A DNA stretch of 64,000 nt from Trichobilharzia regenti (GCA_944472135.2 OX235267.1:19141452-19205451), one strand, 5' to 3'; shown: positions 24,933 through 36,311, counted from the first letter of the stretch. Translations and numbers: made by a program. The notes: generated by a model not told the origin, from the sequence alone.

Positions 24933-26109
24933 AGCTGGTTTAGTTTATTTAATCTGATAATATTCCATATGGGAATTAGACTCATACATGATTCCATCAA
25001 GTGCATGATAAGCACATATAGAATGTGGAACAGAAATATTTCACACAGAATATTGGTATGGCATGCAGTTATTCAGGTGTCAATGACGAAGTGATTGCAA
25101 ATAAACGAAGAAAATAATACACCGTTTTTCAGTTTCATTGAGGTAAACGTGCCATCCAAGTGCTTCACAATCCCAAATTTATATAATTGGTGTTTCCTAG
25201 CTAGCGAAAGCATGAGGTGCACTGAGCAAATGGAGGACATGAAAACGTTTGGCTTGCATGGTTTGTGGGACTTATTTCGCTCGACTTTGTCCAACATTCT
25301 CCGGTTCGTCAGAGCTGCGCCGTGAGTCCAGTGTGGTGCCACATGACTTCCGTCTAATATGTGTACAGTCCGTTCTTGCTTATGTGAACCACTCAATTTT
25401 ACCACATATTTGGACTGCCTACTTACACACCGTGTTATCTACTCACTGTATTCTTTTATCAGCGTAAATATATGATGACACTAGAAAGTAATGGAATTCA
25501 TAGGACATGAATTAAAGAATATTTGCATAAATTAATCTGAATGTAGATTCCACCGTTTCTTGTGATACACACATCTGGAATGTGTCCCATTTAGAGTTAA
25601 TTCGACACTGAGTTCTGTCTGTGAGAATAATAACAATGACTACATTAGACGAAGTTACATCACCTACGTGTACTACTGATTTTCGTAAAATCAAGGCCAT
25701 TTCTGTGCCTCAATGTTTACTTTCGCTTTTTGTCACAAACCACCTTCTGTTAAGGCCATGACTGAAGACCAGAATTTTATCTCTGGAGATGTCGTGGGCT
25801 TACAGTGCGATAGAGTCTCAAAATAAGACGAAACAGCTGTACAACTCCCCCTGGTTTTCATTGACACCTCTAACTAATTTTGTTTCATAACAAATATATA
25901 ACAGCTGAAATTAATCCAGATTCCTCTTTAATATTGTAATATGAATAACTACCTCAAATGCATGTACATTCTTCAAGTTCTACGTTCAATTCAGAGGTCG
26001 CCCACTCAAGTTATCACAAAGTATTACATTCAATTTATTAGTTTTGATTTTTGCCTTCACAAAGATTCGAAAATACAAATGTGTTACTTTAGAGCTTCAT
26101 TAGGATTAG
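24933..26109 (-). repeat. 1.46-kb repeat, inverted truncated copy 3
   Basis: Reverse complement of most of 10998-12461. The start of the unit, corresponding to 10998-11277, is missing because the Gypsy derivative begins at 26110. Confidence 0.85.
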
Positions 26110-26303
26110 TGTAGTAATTTATTGTAATCGTAATATTAGTATTTCGAGATGACCGAATTACAAGAATCCAAACAAAACACAGAGAGGGAGGAATTCGGGA
26201 ATTCTTATTTAGCGGAATTCTAATGCAATTCATATATGAAACATATTAGCAATCATCAGTAAATACTTAAACAATACAAAGATAGAAATTGTCAATCACC
26301 ACA
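26110..26303 (-). repeat. 3' LTR of Gypsy derivative
   Basis: Direct repeat partner of 27925-28119. The internal reading frame runs into it and uses a TGA at 26292-26294 inside the LTR. Confidence 0.75.
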
Positions 26304-27911
26304 TCCGCCACACGTCGAATGTCTCCTTGCGTATTTATAACGATTTCTCGGTTTGCTTGAAAGTAGCTGCGACCTTCTAACTGATTCTGTGATATTATCT
26401 TCATCACTTTTATCTCGACTTATTTCAGAATTATCTACAAAATCAGGATTAGTAGCGGAATTATTAATATTATAATTGGAACGACCTACTTCATTTATTG
26501 TCACTTTGTCCAGGTGTCCGTTATGAACTGAGTGATCTTTGATGTCTAATATCTTCACCACTCGATTTCCCATTTTTTGTAGTATAATTCCAACATAAGG
26601 TCTATAGTCTTTCCCTTTGTAATAATGTACATTAGAAGTCGTGGACATCAGATGCTTTTTGAGAATTCGAGATTTGAAAAGTTTTGCATGACTTGCATGC
26701 TCTGCATTCAACAAACTCAGTCTATGCATATGCAGCAATTCCTCCATTTTAATCAGTTGCTCTCTCATCTCATTCAGTTCTTCTCGTGTTTTCGACAGTT
26801 CGCATTGTAACTCAGCTACCTCATTTTTGGAAGTAGTTGACGCTTGAGTTGCTGAACTTGTAGTGGAGGTTTTCATTGGATGAGATTGAGTATTTTGAAA
26901 AGTTGAAAGACACATTGACTCTATTTTACTAGACAGATTGGGAGAATTATAAGAATTCTGAGTAACATAAGTATTCGAACTTCTGCAAACCGTCTTGATG
27001 TGTCCAACTTTACCACATTTGTGACACTTAGCACCCCGAAAACGGCAAGTGCTTCGTAGATGTAACTTTCCACAGGAAAAACACGGTTTAATGTTTTTGA
27101 TCTCTGGCTGCATTCTATTACCTGTGGACGACAATTCGGATTGCTTTCCATGACCACTTGTATTTTCGACTTTAGAAAGCATAACATCAGATACTGACGT
27201 AGTGGGATCAGAGTATTCATTATTGACATCTTCATATATAATACATAAATCTTTAGCAGTTTGAAAGGTACAAGAAGGAATCTGAATTAACTCTTTCTCT
27301 AATTTAGGAATATTGATTCCAGCAATTAGACGATCACGTAGTGCGTCGGTGGCACAGTGGTTTGGACTCTCGCCGACCATGCACATGGTCCGGGGTTCGA
27401 GCCCACGCCGGCGCACACCTGATATCTATGGTCGGCCTGCAAAATTTGGGCTACCGATATCCACGCTGAAAATTCCACACTTGTACCACAAATACAGTGT
27501 GGAATCAAGCTGTAAATCAAAAAAAAAATAGTTGAGTATGCAGCTGATCTCCAAAGTTACACTTTGAAGCTTGAATTTGAAGTTGCAGAATAAAGTCTCT
27601 AATCCTTTGGTTGGGAGCACGAACCAGTTTATGGAACTGAGCCCTCTCTCTGGTCTCAAATGTAGTTACATGGAAGTGATTCATCAGAAGTTCACGAATC
27701 TTGACATATGACAGAGAAATAGGTTGATCTGGAAACGACAGAGTCTTTACTAGCTTTACGCATATAGCCCAATAGCAGTGATGAAACGTGCGGGTATTTT
27801 GTCATCCCGAACATTCTTTGAAATACACCACGCATCGAAGCATTCCAAATAATCAGCAATCTCCCGCGGAGACCCGTTAATGGGAAATTTTCCCAGGTTA
27901 TTTAGTTCCAT
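26292..27911 (-). pseudogene. Gypsy gag fused to integrase C-terminus, SINE-interrupted
   Basis: The start is ATG at 27911 (MELNNLGKFPINGSPREIADY). An early frame break lies near 27770. The gag core (FETRERAQFHKLVRAPNQR) runs to about 27532, is cut by a SINE at 27341-27530, and resumes at DRLIAGINIPKLEKELIQI. Two zinc knuckles follow: CFSCGKLHLRSTC and CHKCGKVGHIKTVC. A predicted coiled coil comes next (ELQCELSKTREELNEMREQL), then text like an integrase C-terminus (YVGIILQKMGNRVVKILDIKD). Protease, RT, RNase H and the integrase core are absent. The frame from 27340 to 26292 is open. Without the SINE the gag frame would be continuous across its site. Confidence 0.7.
27341..27530 (+). mobile_element. 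tRNA-derived SINE, copy 1
   Basis: The head GTGCGTCGGTGGCACAGTGG contains an A box (TGGCACAGTGG), and GGTTCGAGCCC is the B box. The tRNA-like head closes with a stem between GTGCGTCGG and CCGGCGCAC. The body holds CTATGGTCGGCCTGC and two GATATC-type blocks, and the tail is A-rich. It interrupts the gag frame on the other strand with at most 2-4 bp of target duplication. Confidence 0.85.
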
Positions 27912-27924
27912 CGCGACGCCAATT

Positions 27925-28119
27925 TGTAGTAATTTATTTGTAGTCGTAGTATTAGTATTTCGAGATGACCGAATTACAAGAATCCAAACAAAACACAGAG
28001 AGGGAAGAACTCAGGAATTTGTATTTAGCGGAATTCTTATGCAATTCATATATGAAACATATTAACAGTCAACAGTAAGTATTTAAACAATACAGAGATA
28101 GAAATTGTCAATCACCACA
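27925..28119 (-). repeat. 5' LTR of Gypsy derivative
   Basis: On the minus strand it starts TGTGGTGATTGAC and ends AAATTACTACA; the partner of 26110-26303. Confidence 0.75.
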
Positions 28120-28239
28120 AAGAGCTAGACATTTACAGTTTATGAGACCTAGCTGACAAAAAGTAAAATTAAAAATTAAAAAACAAAAGAAAAGAAAAAA
28201 ATGAAAATTATTTTACAGGTAACGATTAGTGAAGAGGTT

Positions 28240-28680
28240 AAAATAAGAGTTTGTTGCTTTATTCCATTCATTGTGCGAGGGCTGATGTTCTGCCTGAGCG
28301 CCCAGCCCGAAGCAGGTGGTTTTCTTAAGGGACCACCCCCCGAGCCTTCGACTTGGAGTCTAATCCGCATGGCAGCGGAGCAGAGTCAGGAGCTGCATTC
28401 CCATGGTTGCCGGTGACCAATACTGATTCATAGGGCATTTGATCCGATTGCATTCTGGAGCCCATGTACCCAATGGTAACTGCTCTTGGTCTAACCGCTA
28501 TCCAAAGAGCCTTTCTGACATCGTAGGGCCCGCAGGAACATGAGTCTCAGTCAGTTTAGCTTGTTGGGTCACTGCGATATTCAACCCCGACCACCACGGC
28601 AAGATAGCAGTTGCCGGTCGGGACAGGACAGAATGGAGCTGTGCTGTTCCACTCGGAACCCAAGGGAATAATAATACATA
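28240..28680. other. GC-richer segment of unknown origin
   Basis: Base composition changes sharply (for example GGGACCACCCCCCGAGCC). No long frame, LTR or pol III boxes are evident. It may be a non-coding leader of a non-LTR element, but nothing here proves that. Confidence 0.35.
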
Positions 28681-28759
28681 CAATGTTAATTGATAACAGA
28701 GGTCAATGGTTATTGTCACTTAGCAACAAAATTAATCAAAGTGTATGAGTAATAAATGT

Positions 28760-29480
28760 GGTGTCCTATAATTCAGTAACTCCCATCCGAATCTTTTCTC
28801 CAAACCCTCAATTCTATAAAAGACCTGGGAGTTACCTACTAGAAAAACAACATTCAGTCGGTACGCAAAAGCGCTTGTTTCTAAATGCCGGAGACTCACA
28901 GGCTTGTTACACCGAAAATGTATACAACTGAGGCAAAAGTCTTTTTATACAAAGTCATGGTTCATCCAGTACTTGAATACTGCATAATTGTCTTCGGTTT
29001 CATGCATGGGGCATGATAGAGTTCGTATTGAAAATATTCAGCGAAGTTTTACACGACGCCTATTGCACAAATATGAAGGACTGACTTACGCGGATACGCG
29101 CAAAATATATGAACTTCAGCCACTTTGGTTAAGGTGCCTGAAACTCAACCTTACATTCCTCTTTCACCTTTTACACGGCTACATCAAAAGCAGTAATCCA
29201 ATAGATCTCAGCAATACATCCAGTCAGAAGGCTCAAAAAACGGCAAATAATTGTATTAATGCAATGTTAAAAAATATTTACGAAGGATAACGTTCCCGTA
29301 CGTGTTCATTTTAAAACTGACACCCCCTTCTATTATAACTGGGAAATATTTTTATCTCAGATCAGAGAAAAATACCGTCTAATGTTTCTTCATACTTTTT
29401 TATGTAGATATACGTAATCTTTCATGCAAAATCCCCTCATTTTTCTGGTACGTCGCCTCAGAATCACTCGTGCGTTCGGA
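28760..29480 (+). pseudogene. CR1-like reverse transcriptase C-terminal fragment
   Basis: Plus-strand pieces give SIKDLGVTY, then KVFLYKVMVHPVLEYCIIVF, then IENIQRSFTRRLLHKYEGL and LQPLWLRCLKLNLTFLFHLL. This is the palm end, thumb and C-terminal region of CR1/Jockey-type RTs. The longest open part is 28988-29290. Frame breaks near 28860 and 29010 and an early stop show it is dead. Confidence 0.7.
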
Positions 29481-30099
29481 TCCTTTGGGACGCTGTTGTA
29501 GAACTTTGCCCCAAATATTATACTATACTATAATAATATATCTTAGTTCTCAAAATCAAAGTTCGAAAAACGCGGGTGAACAGAAAGGTGTATGGCCACG
29601 TAGTATATGCGTGTCAAACGAAAAGTAATGTTTGATAATTCAACAGCAAATGTTCAACAAGCACATCCAAAATTAGTTTTTGTAAACGTATAAAATGCGT
29701 GCATAAATTAGTTTTATGAACGTAGAGTTAGAGTTAATATATGAGCGTGACAACTGTTTCACGCAGTAACAACAGGAAGAAAACTAGGACTCAGTGAGTG
29801 CCAACTTCCGCATGTTTAATAAAAATGTCCTAAGAATAGAACCAGATGCAGCAGTTTAGTTTAATAAAGCAGATCTAACAAATTGGAAATAACATTGTGG
29901 TGTAATACATTGGTAGCAACTACTATATAATGACAAGACAAGAGCCAGGTAGAAGACTGTTTATTGACAAAATCAATAGGTATTTATAGATTTTTATATG
30001 CAGTATTATTAGCATTATTGTCAGCGGAGAAGTAACCCCTTCTGATTGGTTGATATAAGAATAAAACTTGTGCACTGTGGTAGAGTGTAATTCCATTAT
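29481..30099. other. No gene seen
   Basis: AT-rich DNA between the CR1 fragment and a PLE terminal scrap; nothing supported. Confidence 0.4.
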
Positions 30100-30160
30100 G
30101 GGTAAATTTTGTTTTGATAAAGTCTCACAGTGTTATACAGTAATGTTTACTGTAAACATC
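30100..30160 (-). repeat. PLE terminal scrap
   Basis: The reverse complement matches 60605-60665 (TAAACATTAC, CACTGTGAGACTTTATCAAA, AAATTTACCC), then the match ends abruptly. Confidence 0.6.
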
Positions 30161-30736
30161 AGTAAACATTCTGATTGGTTGTTTTCTTCCTGAAGGTTAT
30201 TCGTTATCTGTTTTGGACCGTTTCTCAGGAAATCAAGTCATATGTCGGCGAATCATATTTCCACACTCTAACTCCGCTGTGATTAGCTGGTAATTTTCCC
30301 AAGGTTAAGCTTTGTTATTGTTTTCCTCATGACCTTGCTCGGGACGTGAACACTGTGATAAATTGGCGTCTATAATTTTGGCTTGCAGACAGCTCCCACC
30401 AAACTACTGGTGAATTTACAAGAAAATTGCTTTGGGTTGCTGAAAGCGTTCGATATGAGGTTTAAGAGCAGGTTACAGGAGATTTTGGCTGGACTTATTC
30501 ATCACATTCTGTTGAAGTTCCGCTTGGAAATTTTTTTTTGCCAATAATTTATAATAAAATTGTGTTATATGTTATCTGGATTGATGGAAATTCCCATTTT
30601 TTGGCTAGTTATGTTGGTGTCCGCGTTATGTGATCTGCCTGCGACACACTTTTAGCATATTGGTTGCAATGATTAGTGTTTCAGGCGGACTGTATCAAAA
30701 TATCGGTGTAATGAGGAAGATAGAATAGCAAGAGGG
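30161..30736. other. No gene seen
   Basis: Left flank of the Gypsy insertion; nothing supported. The 4-bp target copy AGGG is at 30733-30736. Confidence 0.4.
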
Positions 30737-31217
30737 TGTAGGGGACTAATATTAGAGTTCACTAACATTCCAAGTATAAAAGTAATAATCCAAGTCAGTG
30801 GAGTGTTAAATCACAATATATTACCAAAAATACAGTGACGAGTTATAGCAACAAAAAGGATTACTTGTAGATAACGTCTAAGTCCTCGACTACAAATTAA
30901 TTATATAATCCACGGGCACGTTAATTGTTTGGACTGCGTCTGCTGTAGCTGCTGTGTTCCGGTTGTAGAAATGTCTTCGGTTGAGAGTAGTAGGCTCCTA
31001 CAATAAATCCGAAGTATACAACACGGTGTGAGTGGAGCAAGTAAGCAGAAGTGACCAGGGAGAAGACGAAGTCTCCAACAGCAGAGTGTATTTTTCAATT
31101 GTACACGGAAGTTATGTATATTTCAACAAGAAGCGATTTAAACAAAAATTATGTACAATATCTCGAATTTATACAAGTAACCAAAAAGTGTACAATCACA
31201 TTGTTACGTACTCAACA
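30737..31217 (-). repeat. 3' LTR of Gypsy element
   Basis: On the minus strand it starts TGTTGAGTACG and ends TAGTCCCCTACA. Preceded by the purine tract at 31221-31230. Confidence 0.95.
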
Positions 31218-31220
31218 CGG

Positions 31221-31230
31221 CTCCCCCCCT
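31221..31230 (-). promoter_or_regulatory. Polypurine tract
   Basis: AGGGGGGGAG on the minus strand, three bases before the 3' LTR; the expected primer for plus-strand DNA synthesis in LTR elements. Confidence 0.75.
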
Positions 31231-31692
31231 AGAGGTCCGGAGAGACAACCGGAAAATGATACGTAAAACTATGAAGTAAATAATAATAGTAATAGCAACT
31301 TTTGGATAAAAATAGGGATATATTACAACATGCATAAACGCGAGAAGGTATGTGAATCATGTAAAGTCTGAAAGCATATACAATGAGTTCAGCAATAAAA
31401 ATTGAAATAGAAAGTCATGTCACTTAAATTTGCACTAACCATGAACATAGATTTTTAATGTATAAAGAAAAATATGTAAATACACAGTATTTAAGGAGGG
31501 GAAAGAAACATTAAAAAAATATGGATTAAAGATCAATAGTTTTTGGAAAGGACAATACCTGTTTTTTAGGTGAGGTACATATAAATAAATAATAGTGATA
31601 GTAACATCAAAGTTTACGACGAAATACTAACGGTCATGATGATAATGTCTAAACGAAAAAGATAATAATAATTTTCAATTATTTTTCTTTTA

Positions 31693-34600
31693 TTAGTCCT
31701 CAAAATGAACGTAGCGAGCCGGTTTACTGATTTGCCGACCACTACGTGTGTGATATGGAGGGAGGATAAGACTTGGTGCCGGTGGAGTGGAGTCGGATGT
31801 TTGATTATTTGATTGCGCAGCTGCCGATGTAGATTCGAAGTCGTTGTCGGTGTATGCGGGTTTGATTCGATCAATTGAAACAGTCTCTCGTCTTCCATTC
31901 TTGTTCACTGTAAAGTGTTTGTCTGAACGTTTAATAACTTGAAAGGGTCCTTCGTATGGAGGTTGCAATCCTTTTCTGATGGCGTCGACTCGAATGAAGA
32001 CGAATTTGCAAGTTTGTAGATGTTTGTTGATCTGATCTCTTCGGGGAGATTGTCGAGGTGCTGTTGGTTGAAGTTGAAGCATTTGTCTAGTTAATCGGTT
32101 AGTGAAGTCGGCAATGTTCACGTCTGTGGAATCGGCTGAGGGGACTAGCTGTCCAGGCAAGGTTAGGTTGGTGCCATAGACAAGTTGAGCCGGTGTACAT
32201 CCTAAATCTTCTTTGATAGTAGAACGGATACCAAGTAAAATCAAAGGTAAGTATTCACTCCACTTAGATGTATCATTCTGCGCCATCAGGGAGCTTTTCA
32301 GTTGTCTGTGGAATCTTTCCACTAGACCATTCGCTGCCGGATGATAGGCTGTTGTGGAGATATGTTTCACTCCCAGAAGTCTCGTCAGTTCGCGAAAGAG
32401 TGTCGATTGGAATTGAGGACCGCGGTCGGATGTAATAGTAGTTGGTACACCGTAGTTTGACACCCAACGGTCGAGAAAAACTAAAGCAACGTTTTCAGCA
32501 GATATGTCGTTTAAGGGGCATGCAATAGCCCAACGAGTAAATCTATCAATCGCTGTCAGGATATGTGTATATCCCCTTGATGTTGGCAATGGTCCCACGA
32601 TATCTATATGGATATGCTGAAATCTCCTTTCGGGTAATTTAAACGTCTTCGGGGTTGTAATAGTGTGGCGGTGTACTTTGGAGCATTGGCATTGGATACA
32701 TTCTCGTGCCCATCTCCGAATGTCAGAGTTCATTTTAGGCCACACGAAGCGTTCGCTGATCAGTCTGACCGTGGCGCGTACTCCAGGGTGAGAAAGCGAA
32801 TGTAAATGTTCGAACAATGCTTTTCGGCAACTGAGAGGGACAAATGGACGATTAGTTCCGGTAGATACATCGCAGACTATGGTTGCATCTGATAAGGGGA
32901 TAGGCACATCTTTGAGCTGTAAGGAAGAGTTTCTGCGGCAGGTTTGGAGTTCAACGTCATCTCTTTGTAATTGAGCCATACGATCAAGACTGATGTCTAC
33001 CGACGTTTGAAGCTGGTTAATGTCACTTCTTGAAAGAGAATCGGCTACCACGTTCGCATCTCCTTTGATGTACTGGATGTCGGTTGAGAATTGGGAGATA
33101 TAATCCAACTGTCTGGCTTCTCTAGGGGAGTGTTTATCGAGTGAAGTAGTGAAAGCATGACACAGGGGCTTGTGGTCAGTAAAAATAGTGAAATGCCGGC
33201 CCTGTAGTAAGTAACTGAAATGTTTAACTGCTAGGTAGATGGCTAACAGTTCTCTGCCAAAGGTACTGTAACGAGTTTGCGCAGGTTCCAATTTCTTGGA
33301 GAAGAAAGCAAGTGGAGTGATGTCATTATTGAACTTTTGTTGTAAAACTGCTCCCACTGCTACCTGCGATGCATCTGTACATAAAATAAGTGAAGCTTCT
33401 GGGTTGATATGAGATAACATTACAACGTTGGATAAGGCATCTTTTGCATTATTAAATGCTGCTTTTGCTTCTTCAGACCACTGAAATTTCTTCGAATTGC
33501 ATCTAAGTAGGTCGGTCAGTGGCTGAACTATGGAGGCACATGATGGAATAAAACGTCGGTAGAAGTTGAACATCCCGAGAAAACGTCTAAGTTTCTTTAA
33601 GGAATCAGGTTCGGGAAAGTTCTTAATAGTTTCTATCTTATCTTCGGTAGGTCTGATGCCTTCGGCAGTTATTCGATGTCCTAAGAATTCAATGGAAGGG
33701 GAACCAAAAATACATTTCTTTGGATTGATAACAACTCCAAATTGTTCAAACCTTTGAAATAACAGGCTTAAGTGTTGCATATGTTCTTCCATCGATGAGC
33801 TGGCGATTAAGACATCGTCGATATATACAAAGACGAAATCAAGACCTTGGGTAACTTGGTCCATAAAACGCTGAAATGTTTGAGCAGCATTCTTTAGTCC
33901 GAAAGGCATTCTCAAGAATTCGAATAATCCAAAAGGCGTGATAATTGCTGTTTTTGCAATGTCTTCTGGAGCGACTGGTATTTGATGATATGCCCTGACC
34001 AAGTCAACTTTAGTAAAAATGGTCTTTCCATGTAAGTTCAAGGAGAAATCGTGGAGATGAGGTATAGGATAACGATCTGGGACCGTAGCGTTATTCAAAG
34101 CGCGATAATCTCCACATGGCCGCCAGTCATGATTAGTTTTAGGTACCATGTGCAGAGGTGAAGACCATGGGCTGTTAGATGGTCGTATGATACCTAGCTG
34201 CATCATATGTTCAAATTCCGACTTAGCTGCTGCTAGTTTATCGGGTGGTAACCGTCGTGGACGTGCCTTCACAGGTTGTCCTGTTGTGATGATCTTATGC
34301 GTAACTGTATGAGATATATCTTCAACATTGTATGATGGTTTAAGGATTTTAGGAAATCGTTGCAATAAAGCAGAGAACATTTCACTCTCCGGCTTTTCTA
34401 TACAGATGCTATGAACAGAGTAGTCACATGTAATACCGTGGATCTTGAGTTGGGTGCAATTGTCAACCAGTTTTTTCTTGCTGATATCAACCAACAGATT
34501 GAAGTGACTTAGGAAGTCTGCACCTAGTATAGCGTGACGTACGTCAGCTACTATGAAGATCCATGTGAAACGTCGGCGTAGTCCTAGGTTTAAAATCATT

Positions 34601-34803
34601 GACTGTTCGCCATACGTCGGTATGTCGGTTTGGTTGGCAGCACGAAGTGAAAGTTTACCAGGTATTTTGGCTGATCGCCTGGATAGTGAGGGGGGAATAA
34701 CACTGACTTCGGCGCCTGTATCTACCAGGAATAATGTGCCGGTAGTCAAATCCCTCACATAGAAAAGGCGACTGGGGTGATTGCCAGTAACAGCTGTCGC
34801 CAT
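31693..34803 (-). CDS. pol: Gypsy Pol polyprotein (PR-RT-RH-IN)
   Basis: About 1036 codons from the ATG at 34803. Domains in order: aspartic protease ([12 protein letters not shown], near residue 28); RT with [13 protein letters not shown] near 325; RNase H with TIFTDHKPL near 542; integrase zinc region ([11 protein letters not shown], then CIQCQC) near 670-705; and DDE core residues in [15 protein letters not shown] and LVERFH near 735, 795 and 830. The order RT-RH-IN is that of Ty3/Gypsy. It is probably made mainly as Gag-Pol by -1 frameshifting at 34821-34827, because the frame is already open upstream of the ATG. That ATG also overlaps the gag stop (TGATG), so reinitiation is an alternative. 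The frame is intact to its stop. Confidence 0.93.
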   Translation of the reverse strand: MATAVTGNHPSRLFYVRDLTTGTLFLVDTGAEVSVIPPSLSRRSAKIPGKLSLRAANQTDIPTYGEQSMILNLGLRRRFTWIFIVADVRHAILGADFLSHFNLLVDISKKKLVDNCTQLKIHGITCDYSVHSICIEKPESEMFSALLQRFPKILKPSYNVEDISHTVTHKIITTGQPVKARPRRLPPDKLAAAKSEFEHMMQLGIIRPSNSPWSSPLHMVPKTNHDWRPCGDYRALNNATVPDRYPIPHLHDFSLNLHGKTIFTKVDLVRAYHQIPVAPEDIAKTAIITPFGLFEFLRMPFGLKNAAQTFQRFMDQVTQGLDFVFVYIDDVLIASSSMEEHMQHLSLLFQRFEQFGVVINPKKCIFGSPSIEFLGHRITAEGIRPTEDKIETIKNFPEPDSLKKLRRFLGMFNFYRRFIPSCASIVQPLTDLLRCNSKKFQWSEEAKAAFNNAKDALSNVVMLSHINPEASLILCTDASQVAVGAVLQQKFNNDITPLAFFSKKLEPAQTRYSTFGRELLAIYLAVKHFSYLLQGRHFTIFTDHKPLCHAFTTSLDKHSPREARQLDYISQFSTDIQYIKGDANVVADSLSRSDINQLQTSVDISLDRMAQLQRDDVELQTCRRNSSLQLKDVPIPLSDATIVCDVSTGTNRPFVPLSCRKALFEHLHSLSHPGVRATVRLISERFVWPKMNSDIRRWARECIQCQCSKVHRHTITTPKTFKLPERRFQHIHIDIVGPLPTSRGYTHILTAIDRFTRWAIACPLNDISAENVALVFLDRWVSNYGVPTTITSDRGPQFQSTLFRELTRLLGVKHISTTAYHPAANGLVERFHRQLKSSLMAQNDTSKWSEYLPLILLGIRSTIKEDLGCTPAQLVYGTNLTLPGQLVPSADSTDVNIADFTNRLTRQMLQLQPTAPRQSPRRDQINKHLQTCKFVFIRVDAIRKGLQPPYEGPFQVIKRSDKHFTVNKNGRRETVSIDRIKPAYTDNDFESTSAAAQSNNQTSDSTPPAPSLILPPYHTRSGRQISKPARYVHFED

Positions 34804-35690
34804 CACTGTCTGGCTGAGGCGTTTCCCTGAGCCTGGTTGGCTTCGCTAAAGCTGCACGGTTTTACACATTTCAGGGCATGACGTCCAAACTTCCAGTGAT
34901 ACCAGCATATATTGCTATCCCGAGAAGACGTGTAAGAACGCTGTCGTGAGAAGGATCGTCGTCGTGATGGTGACCTTCTCTGTGAGCTCCGCCTCCGGAC
35001 TTGTCGATCCGACCTATTAGTCTCCAACTTGTCAATCCTTGCCGCTAAGTCTGCAATGGCGGCGAGTATCGGTGTGTCTGCCGTGGGTGTGGAATGACAC
35101 GGTGTGGCACTATCAGATGCTACGTGACTTATGGTGTTATCAGATAAAACATCCATAATACTATCTGCCATGTCACTTAGTTGGTCTAAGTCATACGACT
35201 TTCCTGAGATGATTAAAATTTGCTGGACATTTCTAGGTAAACGTTGCAACCACATCTGTTTCAGCACTACCTCGTCTACTTTATGATGTCCGATTAACTG
35301 GCGCATGTGCCTGAGTAGCTGGGATGGTTTACGTGGGCCTAGATCACAGCCTGTGAGCAATTGTTGGATTCTTTTCTCATCCGACAAACTGGTACGTTGT
35401 ATGAGGAGGGCTTTAAGTTTATCAAATTGATGCTCCGTCGGAGGATCTTCGATGAAATCGCTGATTTCTGTCAATACTGACGGAGGGAGTTCTGCCAGCA
35501 CCATACCATATTTGGCTATTTGGGACTTAATGCCCCGTGCTTCTAGCAACGGTTCAATTACCGCAAACCAAATCCTTGGTTCCGCGAAACCGTATTGGGG
35601 TAAACGAAAATCAGTGATGGCATTTATTGTGGCATTTGTCTCGCTATTAGTTGTCTGCTCGTTTGATGTACCGGACCGAGGTGATGACAT
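34803..35690 (-). CDS. gag: Gypsy Gag
   Basis: I chose the start [12 protein letters not shown] at 35690. The frame is open 27 codons further upstream to 35771, but those encode an unlikely hydrophobic run close to the LTR. The core contains [32 protein letters not shown] and [15 protein letters not shown], typical of Gypsy capsid. A basic RS-rich stretch ([16 protein letters not shown]) and a cysteine/histidine motif ([14 protein letters not shown]) near the end probably bind RNA. It ends in TGA at 34805-34803, overlapping the pol ATG. Confidence 0.88.
   Translation of the reverse strand: MSSPRSGTSNEQTTNSETNATINAITDFRLPQYGFAEPRIWFAVIEPLLEARGIKSQIAKYGMVLAELPPSVLTEISDFIEDPPTEHQFDKLKALLIQRTSLSDEKRIQQLLTGCDLGPRKPSQLLRHMRQLIGHHKVDEVVLKQMWLQRLPRNVQQILIISGKSYDLDQLSDMADSIMDVLSDNTISHVASDSATPCHSTPTADTPILAAIADLAARIDKLETNRSDRQVRRRSSQRRSPSRRRSFSRQRSYTSSRDSNICWYHWKFGRHALKCVKPCSFSEANQAQGNASARQ
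34821..34827 (-). promoter_or_regulatory. Predicted -1 ribosomal frameshift site G GGA AAC
   Basis: GGGAAAC lies in gag frame as CAG GGA AAC, a canonical X XXY YYZ heptamer. It sits in the 43-nt overlap between the last pol-frame stop (TAG at 34848-34846) and the gag stop. Slipping back one base enters the pol frame exactly. A 6-bp stem (GGCGAC, 34801-34796, with GTCGCC, 34772-34767) lies 19 nt downstream, which is further than usual. Confidence 0.7.
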
Positions 35691-35807
35691 TATGAATATG
35701 GGGTTATTGGTACAAATTAGGATACAAATATAAACCACACACAAAATCACAATGAATATACAAAATAGCAAAAATAAGAATATGAATATGCCAAAATAAT
35801 CCGTGTT

Positions 35808-35823
35808 CTTATCGGGCTCACCA
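35808..35823 (-). promoter_or_regulatory. Primer binding site candidate
   Basis: TGGTGAGCCCGATAAG starts seven bases inside the 5' LTR on the minus strand. TGG complements the CCA end of a tRNA; I cannot name the tRNA. Confidence 0.55.
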
Positions 35824-35830
35824 ATTAATT

Positions 35831-36311
35831 TGTAGGGGACTAATATTAGAGTTCACTAACATTCCAAGTATAAAAGTAATAATCCAAGTCAGTGGAGTGT
35901 TAAATCACAATATATTACCAAAAATACAGTGACGAGTTATAGCAACAAAAAGGATTACTTGTAGATAACGTCTAAGTCCTCGGCTACAAATTAATTATAT
36001 AATCCACGGGCACGTTAATTGTTTGGACTGCGTCTGCTGTAGCTGCTGTGTTCCGGTTGTAGAAATGTCTTCGGTTGAGAGTAGTAGGCTCCTACAATAA
36101 ATCCGAAGTATACAACACGGTGTGAGTGGAGCAAGTAAGCAGAAGTGACCAGGGAGAAGACGAAGTCTCCAACAGCAGAGTGTATTTTTCAATTGTACAC
36201 GGAAGTTATGTATATTTCAACAAGAAGCGATTTAAACAAAAATTATGTACAATATCTCGAATTTATACAAGTAACCAAAAAGTGTACAATCACATTGTTA
36301 CGTACTCAACA
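35831..36311 (-). repeat. 5' LTR of Gypsy element
   Basis: 481 bp, differing from 30737-31217 at one base. Promoter elements were not identified. Confidence 0.95.

Larger units (their letters stand above)
22197..26109 (-). repeat. Right arm of large palindrome
   Basis: Reverse complement of 11278-15193. Its outer end stops at 26109, exactly where the LTR of a Gypsy derivative begins, so the arm is cut by that element and the sequence expected beyond it is not found on the far side. Confidence 0.9.
26110..28119 (-). mobile_element. Non-autonomous Gypsy derivative with LTRs
   Basis: Two direct repeats of about 194 bp (26110-26303 and 27925-28119) with TG..CA ends flank a gag-like frame with most of pol deleted. 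On the minus strand the 5' LTR is followed by AATTGGCGTCGCGATGG, giving a primer-site-like TGG and the gag start. The LTRs differ at many sites, so the insertion is not recent. No clear target duplication is seen, and the left end abuts the broken palindrome arm. A SINE sits inside. Confidence 0.75.
30737..36311 (-). mobile_element. Complete Ty3/Gypsy LTR retrotransposon
   Basis: A 5575-bp element bounded by 481-bp LTRs that differ at one position (CTCGACT near 30888 against CTCGGCT near 35982). A 4-bp AGGG duplication flanks it (30733-30736 and 36312-36315). Inside are a primer-site-like TGG tract, gag, pol with every expected domain, and a polypurine tract. Frames are unbroken. The near-identity of the LTRs points to recent insertion. 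It is the only apparently intact autonomous element in the window. Confidence 0.93.

Noticed and set aside
35691..35771. 27-residue hydrophobic N-terminal extension of Gypsy gag as a signal peptide
   Set aside because: The next ATG gives a normal gag start, and the extension lies close to the 5' LTR.
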